From: Sphingomicrobium aestuariivivum
GTDB taxonomy: Bacteria > Pseudomonadota > Alphaproteobacteria > Sphingomonadales > Sphingomonadaceae
Direction of reading: 5' to 3'
NCBI RefSeq assembly: GCF_024721585.1
Contig: NZ_CP102629.1
Location: 682,001 to 746,000, forward strand
DNA: 64,000 bases
The position numbers and the translations under genes are program-made. Numbering within the stretch: the first letter of the stretch is position 1; every line of letters begins with the position of its first letter. The notes below the pieces were generated by a model. The model was not told where the DNA came from. It did not search any database and saw only the letters and a list, made by a program, of their open reading frames with translations. Shown here piece by piece: positions 30,471-38,858 of the stretch.

Positions 30471-31349
30471 TCAGTCCCCTTGTTTCGCCTTCCATGCCGC
30501 CCAGGCGCGCGCATAGGCGCCTGCGGCCAGTTTCTCTTCCTCGGTAAGGCCGTCGGTCACGTGCCCCGGCGCGCCCGTCCAAGGGCTCTCGATCGTCGTG
30601 CCGTCGAGCATCCTTGAATCCATCATCAAGGCCCGCATCGCGCCCTCGTCATAGCGCGCCGCCACCGCCATGCTCCCCGCAGGCTCGCCCACCCCGTCCA
30701 ATGCGGCGCCGTGGCATCCCGAACAGACGGTCAGCGCGACATAGCGCCCGAGCGCATGTTCCTCGCCAAGTTCGGGCGGCTGGTTGTCCCTGAAATGCCC
30801 GGCCTCTTCTTGCGCATTGTGATAATGGAAGCGCGGGTCCTCGAGCTGCTTGGCCCAATAATCGTCGGGCAATTGCGCGCTCACCCTTTCCTCGAAGCCC
30901 TCGGGCGGCAGCGGGCTCGGCTCGCCCGTCGGCGGGAAGGTGCGCAGATAAGCGACGAGCGCCTCCATGTCGGCCTCCGACAGGAACTGCGACTGCTTGG
31001 ACGGCATGAGATAGATCTCGCGGTCGGGATGCACGCCCTCGCGCAGCAAGCGCTCGAGCTCCGCATCGCTCATGTCGGGCAGCGTCCGCGAGATATTGGT
31101 CGCCCAGAGTCCGTCGAGCAGCGGGATGAAGGCACCGAAATCATTCCCCTGGAGCCGGTCGCCGTGACAGCCGGTGCAGCCCATGATGGCCGACACCCGC
31201 TCGCCATGCGCGAGTTGCATCGCCTTGTCGCCTGCTGCAGCCCCGATGAAGCTGGCCGCCTGCGTCGGGACCGCATCCTGCCTGGACGGCGGCGCTTCCC
31301 CGCAGCCCGCGACCAGCAAGGCCCCTGCCAATATGCCCCACGATCGCAC
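30471..31349 (-). CDS. Di-heme cytochrome c lipoprotein (tandem copy 2)
   Basis: A 292-residue paralogue with lipobox (LLVAGC), heme sites CTGCH (about 58) and CSGCH (about 210), and axial-Met candidate LMPSKQSQFLSEADMEALVA. Both halves carry the c-type pattern, so the protein probably arose by internal duplication and then gene duplication. Only two bases separate its stop from the start of copy 1. No dedicated catalytic partner gene is present. Confidence 0.9.
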   Translation of the reverse strand: MRSWGILAGALLVAGCGEAPPSRQDAVPTQAASFIGAAAGDKAMQLAHGERVSAIMGCTGCHGDRLQGNDFGAFIPLLDGLWATNISRTLPDMSDAELERLLREGVHPDREIYLMPSKQSQFLSEADMEALVAYLRTFPPTGEPSPLPPEGFEERVSAQLPDDYWAKQLEDPRFHYHNAQEEAGHFRDNQPPELGEEHALGRYVALTVCSGCHGAALDGVGEPAGSMAVAARYDEGAMRALMMDSRMLDGTTIESPWTGAPGHVTDGLTEEEKLAAGAYARAWAAWKAKQGD

Positions 31350-31417
31350 CCGTCCGGTCTCCCCCGATGTCGGACAGGAGACTAACCCAGATCAATCGTG
31401 CTGGAAAGAGCGTTGCT

Positions 31418-32236
31418 CTATTTGGCCGCTGCGAGCGCCTGCACATAGGCCACAACCGCGGCGCGCTCGGCATCGGTCAGCGCCGACAATTCGCGCCGCG
31501 CCACCAGTGCCATCATGCCATGCGCATCGCCGCCCTTGGTCACCCCGTCCGAGAGCAGCCGGTCGAGTTCGGCAGCGCTATAGCCGTCCATCCGCTCGAG
31601 CCCCGGCGCGCCCGGGCTCACTCCCGACAGGTCGGGACCGTGGCATTCGGCGCAAGTGACCGAGGCGACATAGCGCCCCAGCGCGAACTCCTCGCCGACC
31701 CCCGGCGCGGGATGCGCGCGATAGGCCGCGACCGCATCGGCGGTGGTATCGAGGATGCCCATCGCCACCAGCGCCTGCGTCCCCTCGCCCTGTTTCGGCA
31801 GCGGCCAGTCGCGCCCCTGCGGCTCGAGGCTGCGCAGGTAGGCGATCAGCGCGCCCATGTCGGCGTCCGACAATCGCTGCAGCGACTTGGCGGGCATGTA
31901 ATAAAGGTTTTCGCGCTTGGGATGCGTGCCGGTGCGCAGCAGCGCCTCCACCTCGGCATCCGACCAGCCCGAAAGGCTGCGCGTCAAATTGCTCGCGAAC
32001 ACCATCTCGCCATCGGGGTCATCGGCATAATTGCCCCCCGTCAGCGCCACGCCATGACAGGAGGTACAGCCAAGCACGTCGGTCAGCCGCGCGCCATGCG
32101 CCACCTGCGCCGCGCCTTCCGCATAGGCCCCGTCGAAAGCAACGGGCAGCGCCGCGCTCTCCTGCGGCACCTCGGCGGCGCAAGCGGCGACAAGGGCCGC
32201 GGCCCCCGCGAGAAATATCAGTCGAGAATAAGTCAT
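31418..32236 (-). CDS. Di-heme cytochrome c lipoprotein (tandem copy 3)
   Basis: A 272-residue paralogue with lipobox (AALVAAC), heme sites CTSCH (about 57) and CAECH (about 185), and YMPAKSLQRLSDADMGALIA as axial-Met region. It is the first gene of the cluster, about 70 bases before copy 2. The three share about the same domain layout; relative to copies 1 and 2 the middle linker is shorter. Function beyond electron transfer cannot be told. Confidence 0.9.
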   Translation of the reverse strand: MTYSRLIFLAGAAALVAACAAEVPQESAALPVAFDGAYAEGAAQVAHGARLTDVLGCTSCHGVALTGGNYADDPDGEMVFASNLTRSLSGWSDAEVEALLRTGTHPKRENLYYMPAKSLQRLSDADMGALIAYLRSLEPQGRDWPLPKQGEGTQALVAMGILDTTADAVAAYRAHPAPGVGEEFALGRYVASVTCAECHGPDLSGVSPGAPGLERMDGYSAAELDRLLSDGVTKGGDAHGMMALVARRELSALTDAERAAVVAYVQALAAAK

Positions 32237-32311
32237 GGCGCACCTCCTCCGACCCTCAGGATCGGCCGAAAGGTGCGCCCTGTCCTTGATCCGCGTCAAG
32301 TCGGCGGCGTT

Positions 32312-33472
32312 TTAGCCGCCCGCGCCGACCAGTTCGCGCCCGATCAGCATGCGGCGGATCTCGTTGGTGCCCGCGCCGATGTCGAGGAGCTTGGCATCGC
32401 GCAGGTAGCGCTCGACCGGCCAGTCCTTGGTATAGCCGGCACCACCAAGCGCCTGCACCGCCTCGCCCGCGACCTTGAAAGCGCTTTCCGACGCCAGCAG
32501 GATCGCGCCCGCCGCGTCGAAGCGCGTCGTCTTGCCCGCATCGCAGTTGCGCGCGACGGTGTAGACATAGGCGCGCGCCGAGTTGAGCGCGACATACATG
32601 TCGGCGATCTTGGCCTGCATCAGCTGGAAATTGCCGATCGGCTGGCCGAACTGCTTGCGCTCGCGCACGTAGGGCAGGACCACGTCCATGCAGGCCTGCA
32701 TGATGCCGAGCTGGATGCCCGAGAGCACGGTGCGCTCATAGTCGAGCCCGCTCATCAGCACCGCGACGCCGCCATTTTCGGGACCCATGACGCGGTCCTC
32801 GGGCACGAAGCAGTCGTTGAACACCAGTTCCGCGGTGGGCGAGCCACGCATGCCCATCTTGTCGAGCTTCTGGCCGATCGAGAAGCCCTCGTCGCCCTTC
32901 TCGATGAGGAAGGTGGTGATGCCTCTGCTGCCCTCGCCCGTCTTGGCATAGACGACCAAAGTGTCGGCATAGGCGCCGTTGGTGATCCAGAATTTGGTGC
33001 CGTTGAGGCGATAGCCGCCATCGACCTTGTCGGCCTTCAGTTTCATCGAGACGACGTCCGAACCCGCGCCCGCCTCGCTCATCGCCAGCGCGCCGACATG
33101 CTCGCCGCTGATCAGGGGCGCGAGATATTTCTCTTTCTGCTCGGGGTTCGCCCATTTGGCGATCTGGTTGATGCAAAGATTGGTGTGCGCGCCGTAGCTC
33201 AGGCCGACCGAGGCCGAGGCGCGTGCGATCTCTTCCTGCGCGATGACATGCTCGAGATAGCCGAGCCCCAGCCCGCCATCCTCTTCCGGAACGGTGATGC
33301 CGTGGAGGCCGAGCTCGCCGATCTGCGGCCACAGCTCGACGGGAAAACGGTCTTCCTCGTCGATCGAGGCCGCGATCGGCTCGATCTTGTCCACGGCAAA
33401 ACGGCGCGTGGTGTCGCGGATCGTCTCCGCCATTTCGGAAAGGCCGAAATCGAGGCCGGGTTCGTTACTCAT
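32312..33472 (-). CDS. liuA: Isovaleryl-CoA dehydrogenase
   Basis: A 386-residue FAD-dependent acyl-CoA dehydrogenase of leucine catabolism. Motifs: AMSEAGAGSDV, FWITNGAYADTLVVYAKT, and GLDYERTVLSGIQLGIMQ, which holds the Glu used as catalytic base in isovaleryl-CoA dehydrogenases (rather than the late Glu of other family members), plus GGAGYTKDWPVERYLRDAK near the end. The product feeds methylcrotonyl-CoA carboxylase encoded nearby. Confidence 0.92.
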   Translation of the reverse strand: MSNEPGLDFGLSEMAETIRDTTRRFAVDKIEPIAASIDEEDRFPVELWPQIGELGLHGITVPEEDGGLGLGYLEHVIAQEEIARASASVGLSYGAHTNLCINQIAKWANPEQKEKYLAPLISGEHVGALAMSEAGAGSDVVSMKLKADKVDGGYRLNGTKFWITNGAYADTLVVYAKTGEGSRGITTFLIEKGDEGFSIGQKLDKMGMRGSPTAELVFNDCFVPEDRVMGPENGGVAVLMSGLDYERTVLSGIQLGIMQACMDVVLPYVRERKQFGQPIGNFQLMQAKIADMYVALNSARAYVYTVARNCDAGKTTRFDAAGAILLASESAFKVAGEAVQALGGAGYTKDWPVERYLRDAKLLDIGAGTNEIRRMLIGRELVGAGG

Positions 33473-33540
33473 ATGCGTGTCTCTCCTGTTGGCCAGCCGC
33501 CTAGCAGGAGAGGTCGTGACGGTTCAAGAAGGCAAGGCGC

Positions 33541-33783
33541 CTAGAAGGAAGCGAAGGGGCTCGCACCGAGGCTGCACGCCTGCGTCAGCGGATCACGGCG
33601 GCAACCGGTCGAGGCCTTGGCCCGTTCCGCACGATCGCGTTCGCGCTGTGCCTCGCGCTTTTCCTCGCGCTCCGTCTTTTCCTCGCGGGGCTCCGGATTG
33701 AAGCAGGACGACTTGGCATCGCTCCCCGCCGACGCGGGCGCCGCGAGAAGTCCGATGGCGGCGATACCGATCACCAAACGCAT
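33541..33783 (-). CDS. Hypothetical exported small protein (80 aa)
   Basis: Signal peptide MRLVIGIAAIGLLAAPASAG, then a run of charged residues (REEKTEREEKREAQRERDRA) and cysteines near both ends (SSCFNPE, TGCRRDPLTQACSLG). AAAGGGG precedes ATG 33783. No family known. It lies alone between liuA and the divergent thiolase. Confidence 0.6.
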   Translation of the reverse strand: MRLVIGIAAIGLLAAPASAGSDAKSSCFNPEPREEKTEREEKREAQRERDRAERAKASTGCRRDPLTQACSLGASPFASF

Positions 33784-33936
33784 GTCATTTTCCCCTTTCG
33801 TGCCGGTTCATACTTAACGCAGGTTACCGAACAGCGACAGACCCTCGTCGCATCTTGCTGAACAGGAGATTGATCGGTCGCCGCCGCGACCCTATGTCCC
33901 TCCGCGAAAACAAGAAAAAAACTTCGGAGATACGCC

Positions 33937-35115
33937 ATGAGCCAGACCGTCATCCTTTCCTATGCGCGAACGCCGATGGGCTCGATGCAGGGCGCCCTGT
34001 CCGATGCCTCGGCCACCGACCTCGGCGCGACCGCGGTCAAGGCGGCGGTCGATCGTGCCGGCGTGGACGGCGACAAGATCGACCGTATCTACATGGGCTG
34101 CGTCCTGCCCGCCGGCCTCGGCCAGGCCCCCGCGCGCCAGGCGGCGCTGAAGGCGGGCCTGCCCAAGTCGGTGCAGGCGACCACCGTCAACAAGGTGTGC
34201 GGCTCGGGCATGCAGACCGTCATCCAGGCCGACGAGGCGATCCGCGCCGGCAACGCCACCACCATCATCGCGGGCGGCATGGAATCGATGACCAACGCCC
34301 CCTACCTCCTCAAGAAGCACCGCTCGGGCGCGCGCCTCGGCCATGACACCGCCTATGACCATATGTTCCTCGATGGGCTCGAGGATGCCTATGAGGAAGG
34401 CAAGGCGATGGGCGCCTTCGCGCAGGAAACCGCCGACGATTACCAGCTCACCCGCGAGAGCATGGACGACTATTCGATCGAGAGCCTCGCCCGCGCCCAG
34501 CGCGCCATCGCCGAGGGTGACTTCGAGGGCGAGATCGTCCCCATCACTATCGTCACCCGAAAGGGCGAGACGACCGTCGACACCGACGAGGCCCCCGGCC
34601 GCGGCCGTCCCGACAAGATCCCCTCGCTGCGCCCCGCCTTCCGCAGGGACGGCACCATCACCGCCGCGACCAGCTCGTCGATCTCGGACGGCGCCGCCGC
34701 CGTGGTCGTGACCTCGCGGCAAGCCGCCGAGGCCGCGGGCAAGGCGCCCGTCGCGACCATCGTTGCCACCGCCGCCCATGCGCGCGAGCCTTCGGAATTC
34801 ACCATCGCCCCCATCGGCGCCATCGAGAAGTGCCTCGACAAGGCCGGCTGGTCGGTCGACGACGTCGACCTGTGGGAAGTCAACGAGGCCTTCGCCTGCG
34901 TCGCCATGTTCGCGATGAAGGATCTCGGCATCAGCCATGACAAGATCAACGTGAACGGCGGCGGCACCGCGCTCGGCCACCCGATCGGCGCCTCGGGCAC
35001 CCGCATCCTCGTCACGCTCCTCAACGCCATGAAGAAGCGCGGCCTCAAGAAGGGCATCGCCTCGCTCTGCATCGGCGGCGGCGAAGCCACCGCCATCGCG
35101 GTTGAGATGGCCTGA
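33937..35115 (+). CDS. Acetyl-CoA C-acetyltransferase (thiolase)
   Basis: A 392-residue thiolase: nucleophile Cys in NKVCGSGMQTVIQADEAI (about 89), His in WEVNEAFACV and NGGGTALGHPIGASGTRI, and the second Cys in SLCIGGGEATAI. It cleaves or forms acetoacetyl-CoA and short 3-oxoacyl-CoA. Together with liuA, liuB and liuD it supports branched-chain amino-acid degradation; a role in polyhydroxyalkanoate synthesis is an alternative. Followed by an intrinsic terminator. Confidence 0.94.
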   Translation: MSQTVILSYARTPMGSMQGALSDASATDLGATAVKAAVDRAGVDGDKIDRIYMGCVLPAGLGQAPARQAALKAGLPKSVQATTVNKVCGSGMQTVIQADEAIRAGNATTIIAGGMESMTNAPYLLKKHRSGARLGHDTAYDHMFLDGLEDAYEEGKAMGAFAQETADDYQLTRESMDDYSIESLARAQRAIAEGDFEGEIVPITIVTRKGETTVDTDEAPGRGRPDKIPSLRPAFRRDGTITAATSSSISDGAAAVVVTSRQAAEAAGKAPVATIVATAAHAREPSEFTIAPIGAIEKCLDKAGWSVDDVDLWEVNEAFACVAMFAMKDLGISHDKINVNGGGTALGHPIGASGTRILVTLLNAMKKRGLKKGIASLCIGGGEATAIAVEMA

Positions 35116-35139
35116 CGCCCCCTCGCCTTGCGGCCAATG

Positions 35140-35176
35140 AAAAGCCCCCGCCGGCCAACGCCGACGGGGGCTTTTT
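35140..35176 (+). terminator. Intrinsic terminator after thiolase gene
   Basis: AAAGCCCCCGCCGG pairs with CCGACGGGGGCTTT, followed by TTTTC. The A-run on the other side allows use from minus as well. Confidence 0.85.
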
Positions 35177-35199
35177 CATGCCCGGATGGGATGCCGACC

Positions 35200-35844
35200 T
35201 CAGCCGATCCCGCGCTTGAAGGCGGCGAAGAAGATCATCATGATCCAGATCCACATCGACCCGCCGAAGAAAGCCGCCATCGGGAAGGGGGCGAGATATT
35301 CGAGATGCGCGGCCACCGCCCAGCCGCCGAAGAACAGCATGATGGCGTAGAAGGTGTAGGTCGCCGATTCCTTGACGATCGCATCGTTGAGTTCGTCGCG
35401 ACGGAACTTGATGACGATGCTGAGCAACGTGATCGCCGCGACAAGCGCCACGATCACCCAGAGCGCCACTTCGTTGGCGACCAGCCCGTCCGGCCCGCCC
35501 AGTCCGAGCACGAAGGGCACCGCACCGATCATCACGAGGATGAGCCCGCCCCAGAGCAATTCGCGCCGCTGGTAGCGAAGGTCCGCCTCATCCTCGACCT
35601 CGAGGAAATGCTTGCCCGCCTTGGGCGCCGCGGCCCCCGCGAGCACGATCAGCCCGATCAGCATGAAGACCACGCCCGCGCCCATCGCGACCAGCGCATC
35701 GACGCCGAAATCCCATGCCGCGCCCTCTTCGAGGAAATGCAGCGTGCCGTACATGGTCGCCGCCCCGATGATGCCGCCCGCGACCAGCTGCACCGCCCGC
35801 TTCTTCCACGTCGTTCCGCCCGCGTCGGCCGCGCTGCCCGTCAT
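35200..35844 (-). CDS. Hypothetical membrane protein downstream of XRE regulator
   Basis: A 214-residue inner-membrane protein with about six hydrophobic helices, including VQLVAGGIIGAATMYGTLHF, GVVFMLIGLIVLAGAAAP, LLWGGLILVMIGAVPFVLGL and PMAAFFGGSMWIWIMMIFF. No family recognised with certainty. The start may instead be GTG 35853. It lies directly behind the small XRE gene (stop and start nearly overlap), a pairing seen with regulators that control a membrane protein. Confidence 0.7.
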   Translation of the reverse strand: MTGSAADAGGTTWKKRAVQLVAGGIIGAATMYGTLHFLEEGAAWDFGVDALVAMGAGVVFMLIGLIVLAGAAAPKAGKHFLEVEDEADLRYQRRELLWGGLILVMIGAVPFVLGLGGPDGLVANEVALWVIVALVAAITLLSIVIKFRRDELNDAIVKESATYTFYAIMLFFGGWAVAAHLEYLAPFPMAAFFGGSMWIWIMMIFFAAFKRGIG

Positions 35845-35845
35845 C

Positions 35846-36055
35846 TCATTCACTTTCCGGCTCCCAGTCATCGAAGAACAATTCAGGCACCGGCACGCCG
35901 AACAGTCTCGACAGGCGCAGCGCCAGCGGGAGGCTCGGATCATATTTGTCGGTCTCGACCGCGTTGATCGTCTGGCGCGAGACGCCGAGCCGCCGGGCCA
36001 GTTCGCCCTGGCTCCACCCCGCCTCTTCGCGCCAATGCCGGATCCGATTCTCCAT
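35846..36055 (-). CDS. Small XRE-family regulator (69 aa)
   Basis: A single helix-turn-helix protein: MENRIRHWREEAGWSQGELA, RRLGVSRQTINAVETDKYDP, SLPLALRLSRLFGVPVPELF. It is of the HipB/YozG-like group of stand-alone XRE proteins, usually encoded before a membrane protein, as here. A perfect 16-base inverted repeat lies 11 bases before its ATG and is its likely operator. Confidence 0.9.
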   Translation of the reverse strand: MENRIRHWREEAGWSQGELARRLGVSRQTINAVETDKYDPSLPLALRLSRLFGVPVPELFFDDWEPESE

Positions 36056-36066
36056 GGCGCGATCAT

Positions 36067-36103
36067 GTGTAAAGAGCTCTTGTCAGTCAAGAGCTCTTTA
36101 CAC
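36067..36103. promoter_or_regulatory. Perfect 16-bp inverted repeat, likely operator of the XRE gene
   Basis: GTGTAAAGAGCTCTTG (36067-36082) and CAAGAGCTCTTTACAC (36088-36103) are exact inverted copies around TCAGT. On minus, TTGACT followed 17 bases later by CATGAT could be the promoter, so a bound regulator would block it. A transcribed hairpin is an alternative reading, but no U-tract follows. Confidence 0.75.
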
Positions 36104-36197
36104 CCCTTGGCACCCGCCGCCGCCGCTGCTTGCCTTTCCCCGCCCCGCGCTAGGCTCTCGACTAGTGGGGCCCGCCAAGCTCGCGGTCGGCGACATC

Positions 36198-36434
36198 ATG
36201 CTCAATGCGCATGAATTGAAGCGCCGGATCGAGCGCCTCGGCGCGGAGGCCGACACCGCCAACATGGACCGTTACGCCGCCTCGCCGCAGCTCTGCCGCA
36301 AGCTCATCGCCTTCACGGTGGACGAGCAGAATGCCGAGCTCAAACGCACCGGCCGCCTCCTCACCGGCCATCCGGTGCAGGCCTTCGTGGCGCGCAGCGA
36401 GGAAGCAGCGGCAGCAGCAGCAGTGCCGCGCTAG
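36198..36434 (+). CDS. Hypothetical small protein (78 aa)
   Basis: Starts MLNAHELKRRIERLGAEADT and continues LCRKLIAFTVDEQNAELKRT, ending in an Ala-rich tail. Mainly helical and soluble. No clear ribosome-binding site; a GTG at 36165 in the same frame is possible. It is divergent from the XRE gene and could share the palindrome. Coding status moderate, function unknown. Confidence 0.45.
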   Translation: MLNAHELKRRIERLGAEADTANMDRYAASPQLCRKLIAFTVDEQNAELKRTGRLLTGHPVQAFVARSEEAAAAAAVPR

Positions 36435-36473
36435 TCGGTTGCGCCGCTGCTCGCCATTTCCCACATAGTCTGC

Positions 36474-37226
36474 ATGCTCGACCGTACGCCCAAGACCGCC
36501 CGCCTCTACCGCATGGTGAAACCCAAGCACGTCTGCCCCTACGGGCTGCAGGCGCTGCACCTGTTGAAATCGCGCGGCTACACGGTCGAGGACCATCATC
36601 TCGCCACCCCCGAGGCGACCGAGGCCTTCAAGGCCGAACATGCTGTCAGGACCACCCCGCAGGTCTTCATCGGCGACCAGCGGATCGGCGGTTATACCGA
36701 CCTGCGCACCCATTTCGGGCTGAAGAACCCCGATCCCGACAAGAAGACCTACCGCCCCGTCGCCGCGCTCTTCGCGCTGGCCGCGCTGATGGCCTTCGCG
36801 CTGACCAACCTCGTCACCGGCGCGCCGATCCTCGAGCGCTGGGCCATGCTCTTCGTGCCCATCGCCATGTGCATGCTCGCGCTGTTGAAGCTGCAGGACG
36901 TGCGCAGCTTCGCGACCATGTTCCTCGGCTACGACCTCCTGGCGAAGCGCTGGGTACCCTATGCCACCCTCTACCCCTTCCTCGAGGCCACCGCGGGCGT
37001 CCTTATGCTGGGCCAGCTCCTGCCGTGGCTGTCTGTCCCCATCGCGCTGTTCATCGGCACCGTTGGCGCGATCAGCGTCTTCAAGGCCGTCTATATCGAC
37101 AGGCGCGACCTCAAATGCGCCTGCGTCGGCGGCAACAACAATGTCCCGCTCGGCTTCATCAGCCTGACCGAGAATCTCATGATGATCGGCATGGGGCTGT
37201 GGATGGGCGCGCGCTTCCTTTTCTGA
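36474..37226 (+). CDS. Glutaredoxin domain fused to MauE-like membrane domain
   Basis: A 250-residue fusion. Residues about 12-82 are a glutaredoxin: active site CPYG, TTPQVFIG, and GGYTDL. From about 93 there are four hydrophobic helices (VAALFALAALMAFALTNLVT, MLFVPIAMCMLALLKL, YPFLEATAGVLMLGQLL, LFIGTVGAISVFKAVY) ending in ACVGGNNNVPLGFISLTEN, as in MauE/DoxX-like membrane proteins. It may transfer reducing power across the membrane to periplasmic thiols. Role inferred from domains only. Confidence 0.82.
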   Translation: MLDRTPKTARLYRMVKPKHVCPYGLQALHLLKSRGYTVEDHHLATPEATEAFKAEHAVRTTPQVFIGDQRIGGYTDLRTHFGLKNPDPDKKTYRPVAALFALAALMAFALTNLVTGAPILERWAMLFVPIAMCMLALLKLQDVRSFATMFLGYDLLAKRWVPYATLYPFLEATAGVLMLGQLLPWLSVPIALFIGTVGAISVFKAVYIDRRDLKCACVGGNNNVPLGFISLTENLMMIGMGLWMGARFLF

Positions 37227-37254
37227 TAGAAACGGCAGCGAAAGGACCGCTCTC

Positions 37255-37641
37255 ATGAAGCTGCCGCTGCTGCTCGCCCCCCTCCTCCTCATCGCCGCTT
37301 GCGGGGAGCAGGCCGACACCCCCGTCGTCGAGAGCGAAGCCGCCGAGCCCGAGGTGGCCAGCATCGCCGGCATGACCTTCGAGATCGAGGGCGAGGACGG
37401 CGTCGGATCGACCTATTTCGGCCCCGACGGGACCTACACCGACTTCCTCGACGGCGAGGAAGTGGCGCGCGGAACCTACGAGCAGCGCGAGGACGGCCTC
37501 CTCTGCTTCACCCCCGATGCGCCCGACGAGGGCACCGACTGCTGGACGCTGGAGGGCGAGCCCGACACTGACGGCTGGATGACCTCGCGCCGCCTCGCCG
37601 ACGGCCTCGAGATCCGCGTCCGCCCCGTCACCACGGGCTAG
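37255..37641 (+). CDS. Small lipoprotein with DG-rich repeat (copy A)
   Basis: A 128-residue lipoprotein: lipobox LLIAAC at about 12-17, then a beta-type domain with FGPDGTYTDFLDGEEVARGTYE, CFTPDAPDEGTDCWTL. The pair of cysteines (about 84 and 95) recurs in two nearby lipoproteins. Periplasm-facing membrane anchoring is expected. Function unknown. It begins 28 bases after the glutaredoxin fusion gene, so a shared transcript is likely. Confidence 0.75.
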   Translation: MKLPLLLAPLLLIAACGEQADTPVVESEAAEPEVASIAGMTFEIEGEDGVGSTYFGPDGTYTDFLDGEEVARGTYEQREDGLLCFTPDAPDEGTDCWTLEGEPDTDGWMTSRRLADGLEIRVRPVTTG

Positions 37642-37701
37642 CCGCACCCTTTCGCTCCCCGATGCGTTGGCCCGCCAACACTCAAAAGGGGAGTTTTCCA
37701 T

Positions 37702-38163
37702 ATGATCCGCCATTTCCTGATCGCCACCGCCGTGCTCGGCCTTGCCGCCTGCGGCAGCAACGAAGAGGTCGACGAGGCCGACAATGTCGACATGACCGTC
37801 GCCCCCGAGGGCGATGTCGCGCTCGGCGACCAGGCCTCCGCCGTCGCCGGTACGCCCTATGCCGACACCAGCTGGGAGTGGACGTCCGCCGACGGCACGG
37901 TGATGACCACCAGCTACAATGCCGACGGCTCCTACGTGACCACCGGCGGCGGCAGCGTGCAGGACCAGGGCAGCTGGACATGGCAGGACGGCAAGATCTG
38001 CGATGACAGCGACATGGACGATGCCGCCGACATGTGCTGGTCGGGCCCGCCGCAGGCCGTCGCCGAAGGTGACAGCTTCGTCGCCACCAGCGACGGCGGG
38101 GAGGATGTCGAGGTCAAGCGCGTTGCCTATGTGCAGCCGCGTCTCGAGGCCCCCGGCACCTGA
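37702..38163 (+). CDS. Small lipoprotein with DG-rich repeat (copy B)
   Basis: A 153-residue lipoprotein: signal MIRHFLIATAVLGLAAC, acidic linker, then SYNADGSYVTTGGGSVQDQG, SWTWQDGKICDDSDM, and DMCWSGPP. It shares with copies A and C the order Asp-Gly-x-Tyr, Gly-x-Trp, Asp-Gly-Lys-x-Cys, Cys-Trp. Function unknown. Confidence 0.78.
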   Translation: MIRHFLIATAVLGLAACGSNEEVDEADNVDMTVAPEGDVALGDQASAVAGTPYADTSWEWTSADGTVMTTSYNADGSYVTTGGGSVQDQGSWTWQDGKICDDSDMDDAADMCWSGPPQAVAEGDSFVATSDGGEDVEVKRVAYVQPRLEAPGT

Positions 38164-38170
38164 CGCTGCG

Positions 38171-38737
38171 CTAGGCGCGTCGCCCGAACCCGCGTCGCGG
38201 CGCGATTTCGGGATCGGGCCGCGCGCTGCCCGCCGCCACGACCCCCATCGCGCCGAGATGTGTCGTGAAGCTCTCGATGAAAGCGCTGCGGGCCGCGCGG
38301 TCGGCGCCCTCGCTGTCGATCCGATATTCGCGTCCCACCGGTGCGGGCGTGATGACATGGTGCGCCTCGCCCCGTGTCACGTCGAGCCCGCCCATGAAGC
38401 GGCTCTGCGCCCCCGCCGCCGCCAGCATCTCGCCATAGGCCTCGAGCAGCGCCAGCGGATCGCGCCCCTGCGGATCCTCGAAGAAGACGAGGTCGCGCAC
38501 GCGCCCCGGCTTCTCGCGTGGCAAATGCGGTGCGATGGCCGCGCCGATCGTGCCACCAGCATGCATCCGGAGCGCCATCTTGAAGGTCAGGAACGCCAGC
38601 GGCCCCGCCGCCACCAGCGCCGCCGTCCATCCCTGCTGCCAGCCGATGAACATCAGCATCGCGGCGGTGAGCAGCGCCCAGCTCGCCAGCATCCGCCTGC
38701 CACCCGAAAGCAGCGCCTGTTTCATGTCGAACCACAT
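38171..38737 (-). CDS. Hypothetical membrane-anchored protein (188 aa)
   Basis: Starts MWFDMKQALLSGGRRMLASW with two N-terminal hydrophobic helices (about 18-33 and 38-55), then a soluble domain (DLVFFEDPQGRDPLALLEAY, HHVITPAPVGREYRIDSEGA). No family recognised. It is inserted, on the opposite strand, between two of the related lipoprotein genes. Confidence 0.6.
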   Translation of the reverse strand: MWFDMKQALLSGGRRMLASWALLTAAMLMFIGWQQGWTAALVAAGPLAFLTFKMALRMHAGGTIGAAIAPHLPREKPGRVRDLVFFEDPQGRDPLALLEAYGEMLAAAGAQSRFMGGLDVTRGEAHHVITPAPVGREYRIDSEGADRAARSAFIESFTTHLGAMGVVAAGSARPDPEIAPRRGFGRRA

Positions 38738-38858
38738 CGCCTCGACCCTACACCCTTCCCGTGACCAAATGCTTGTCCCACACGGATTCCACCCCTCACT
38801 TGATTTATGTTGGTAAATATTGTCGAAGTTGGGGCTTCATTACCAAGGGGGAATGACC

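Noticed and set aside
36162-37373. A 403-codon minus-strand frame opposite the glutaredoxin fusion
   Set aside because: The plus-strand protein has a clear CPYG glutaredoxin and membrane helices; the minus frame has shadow composition and no motif.
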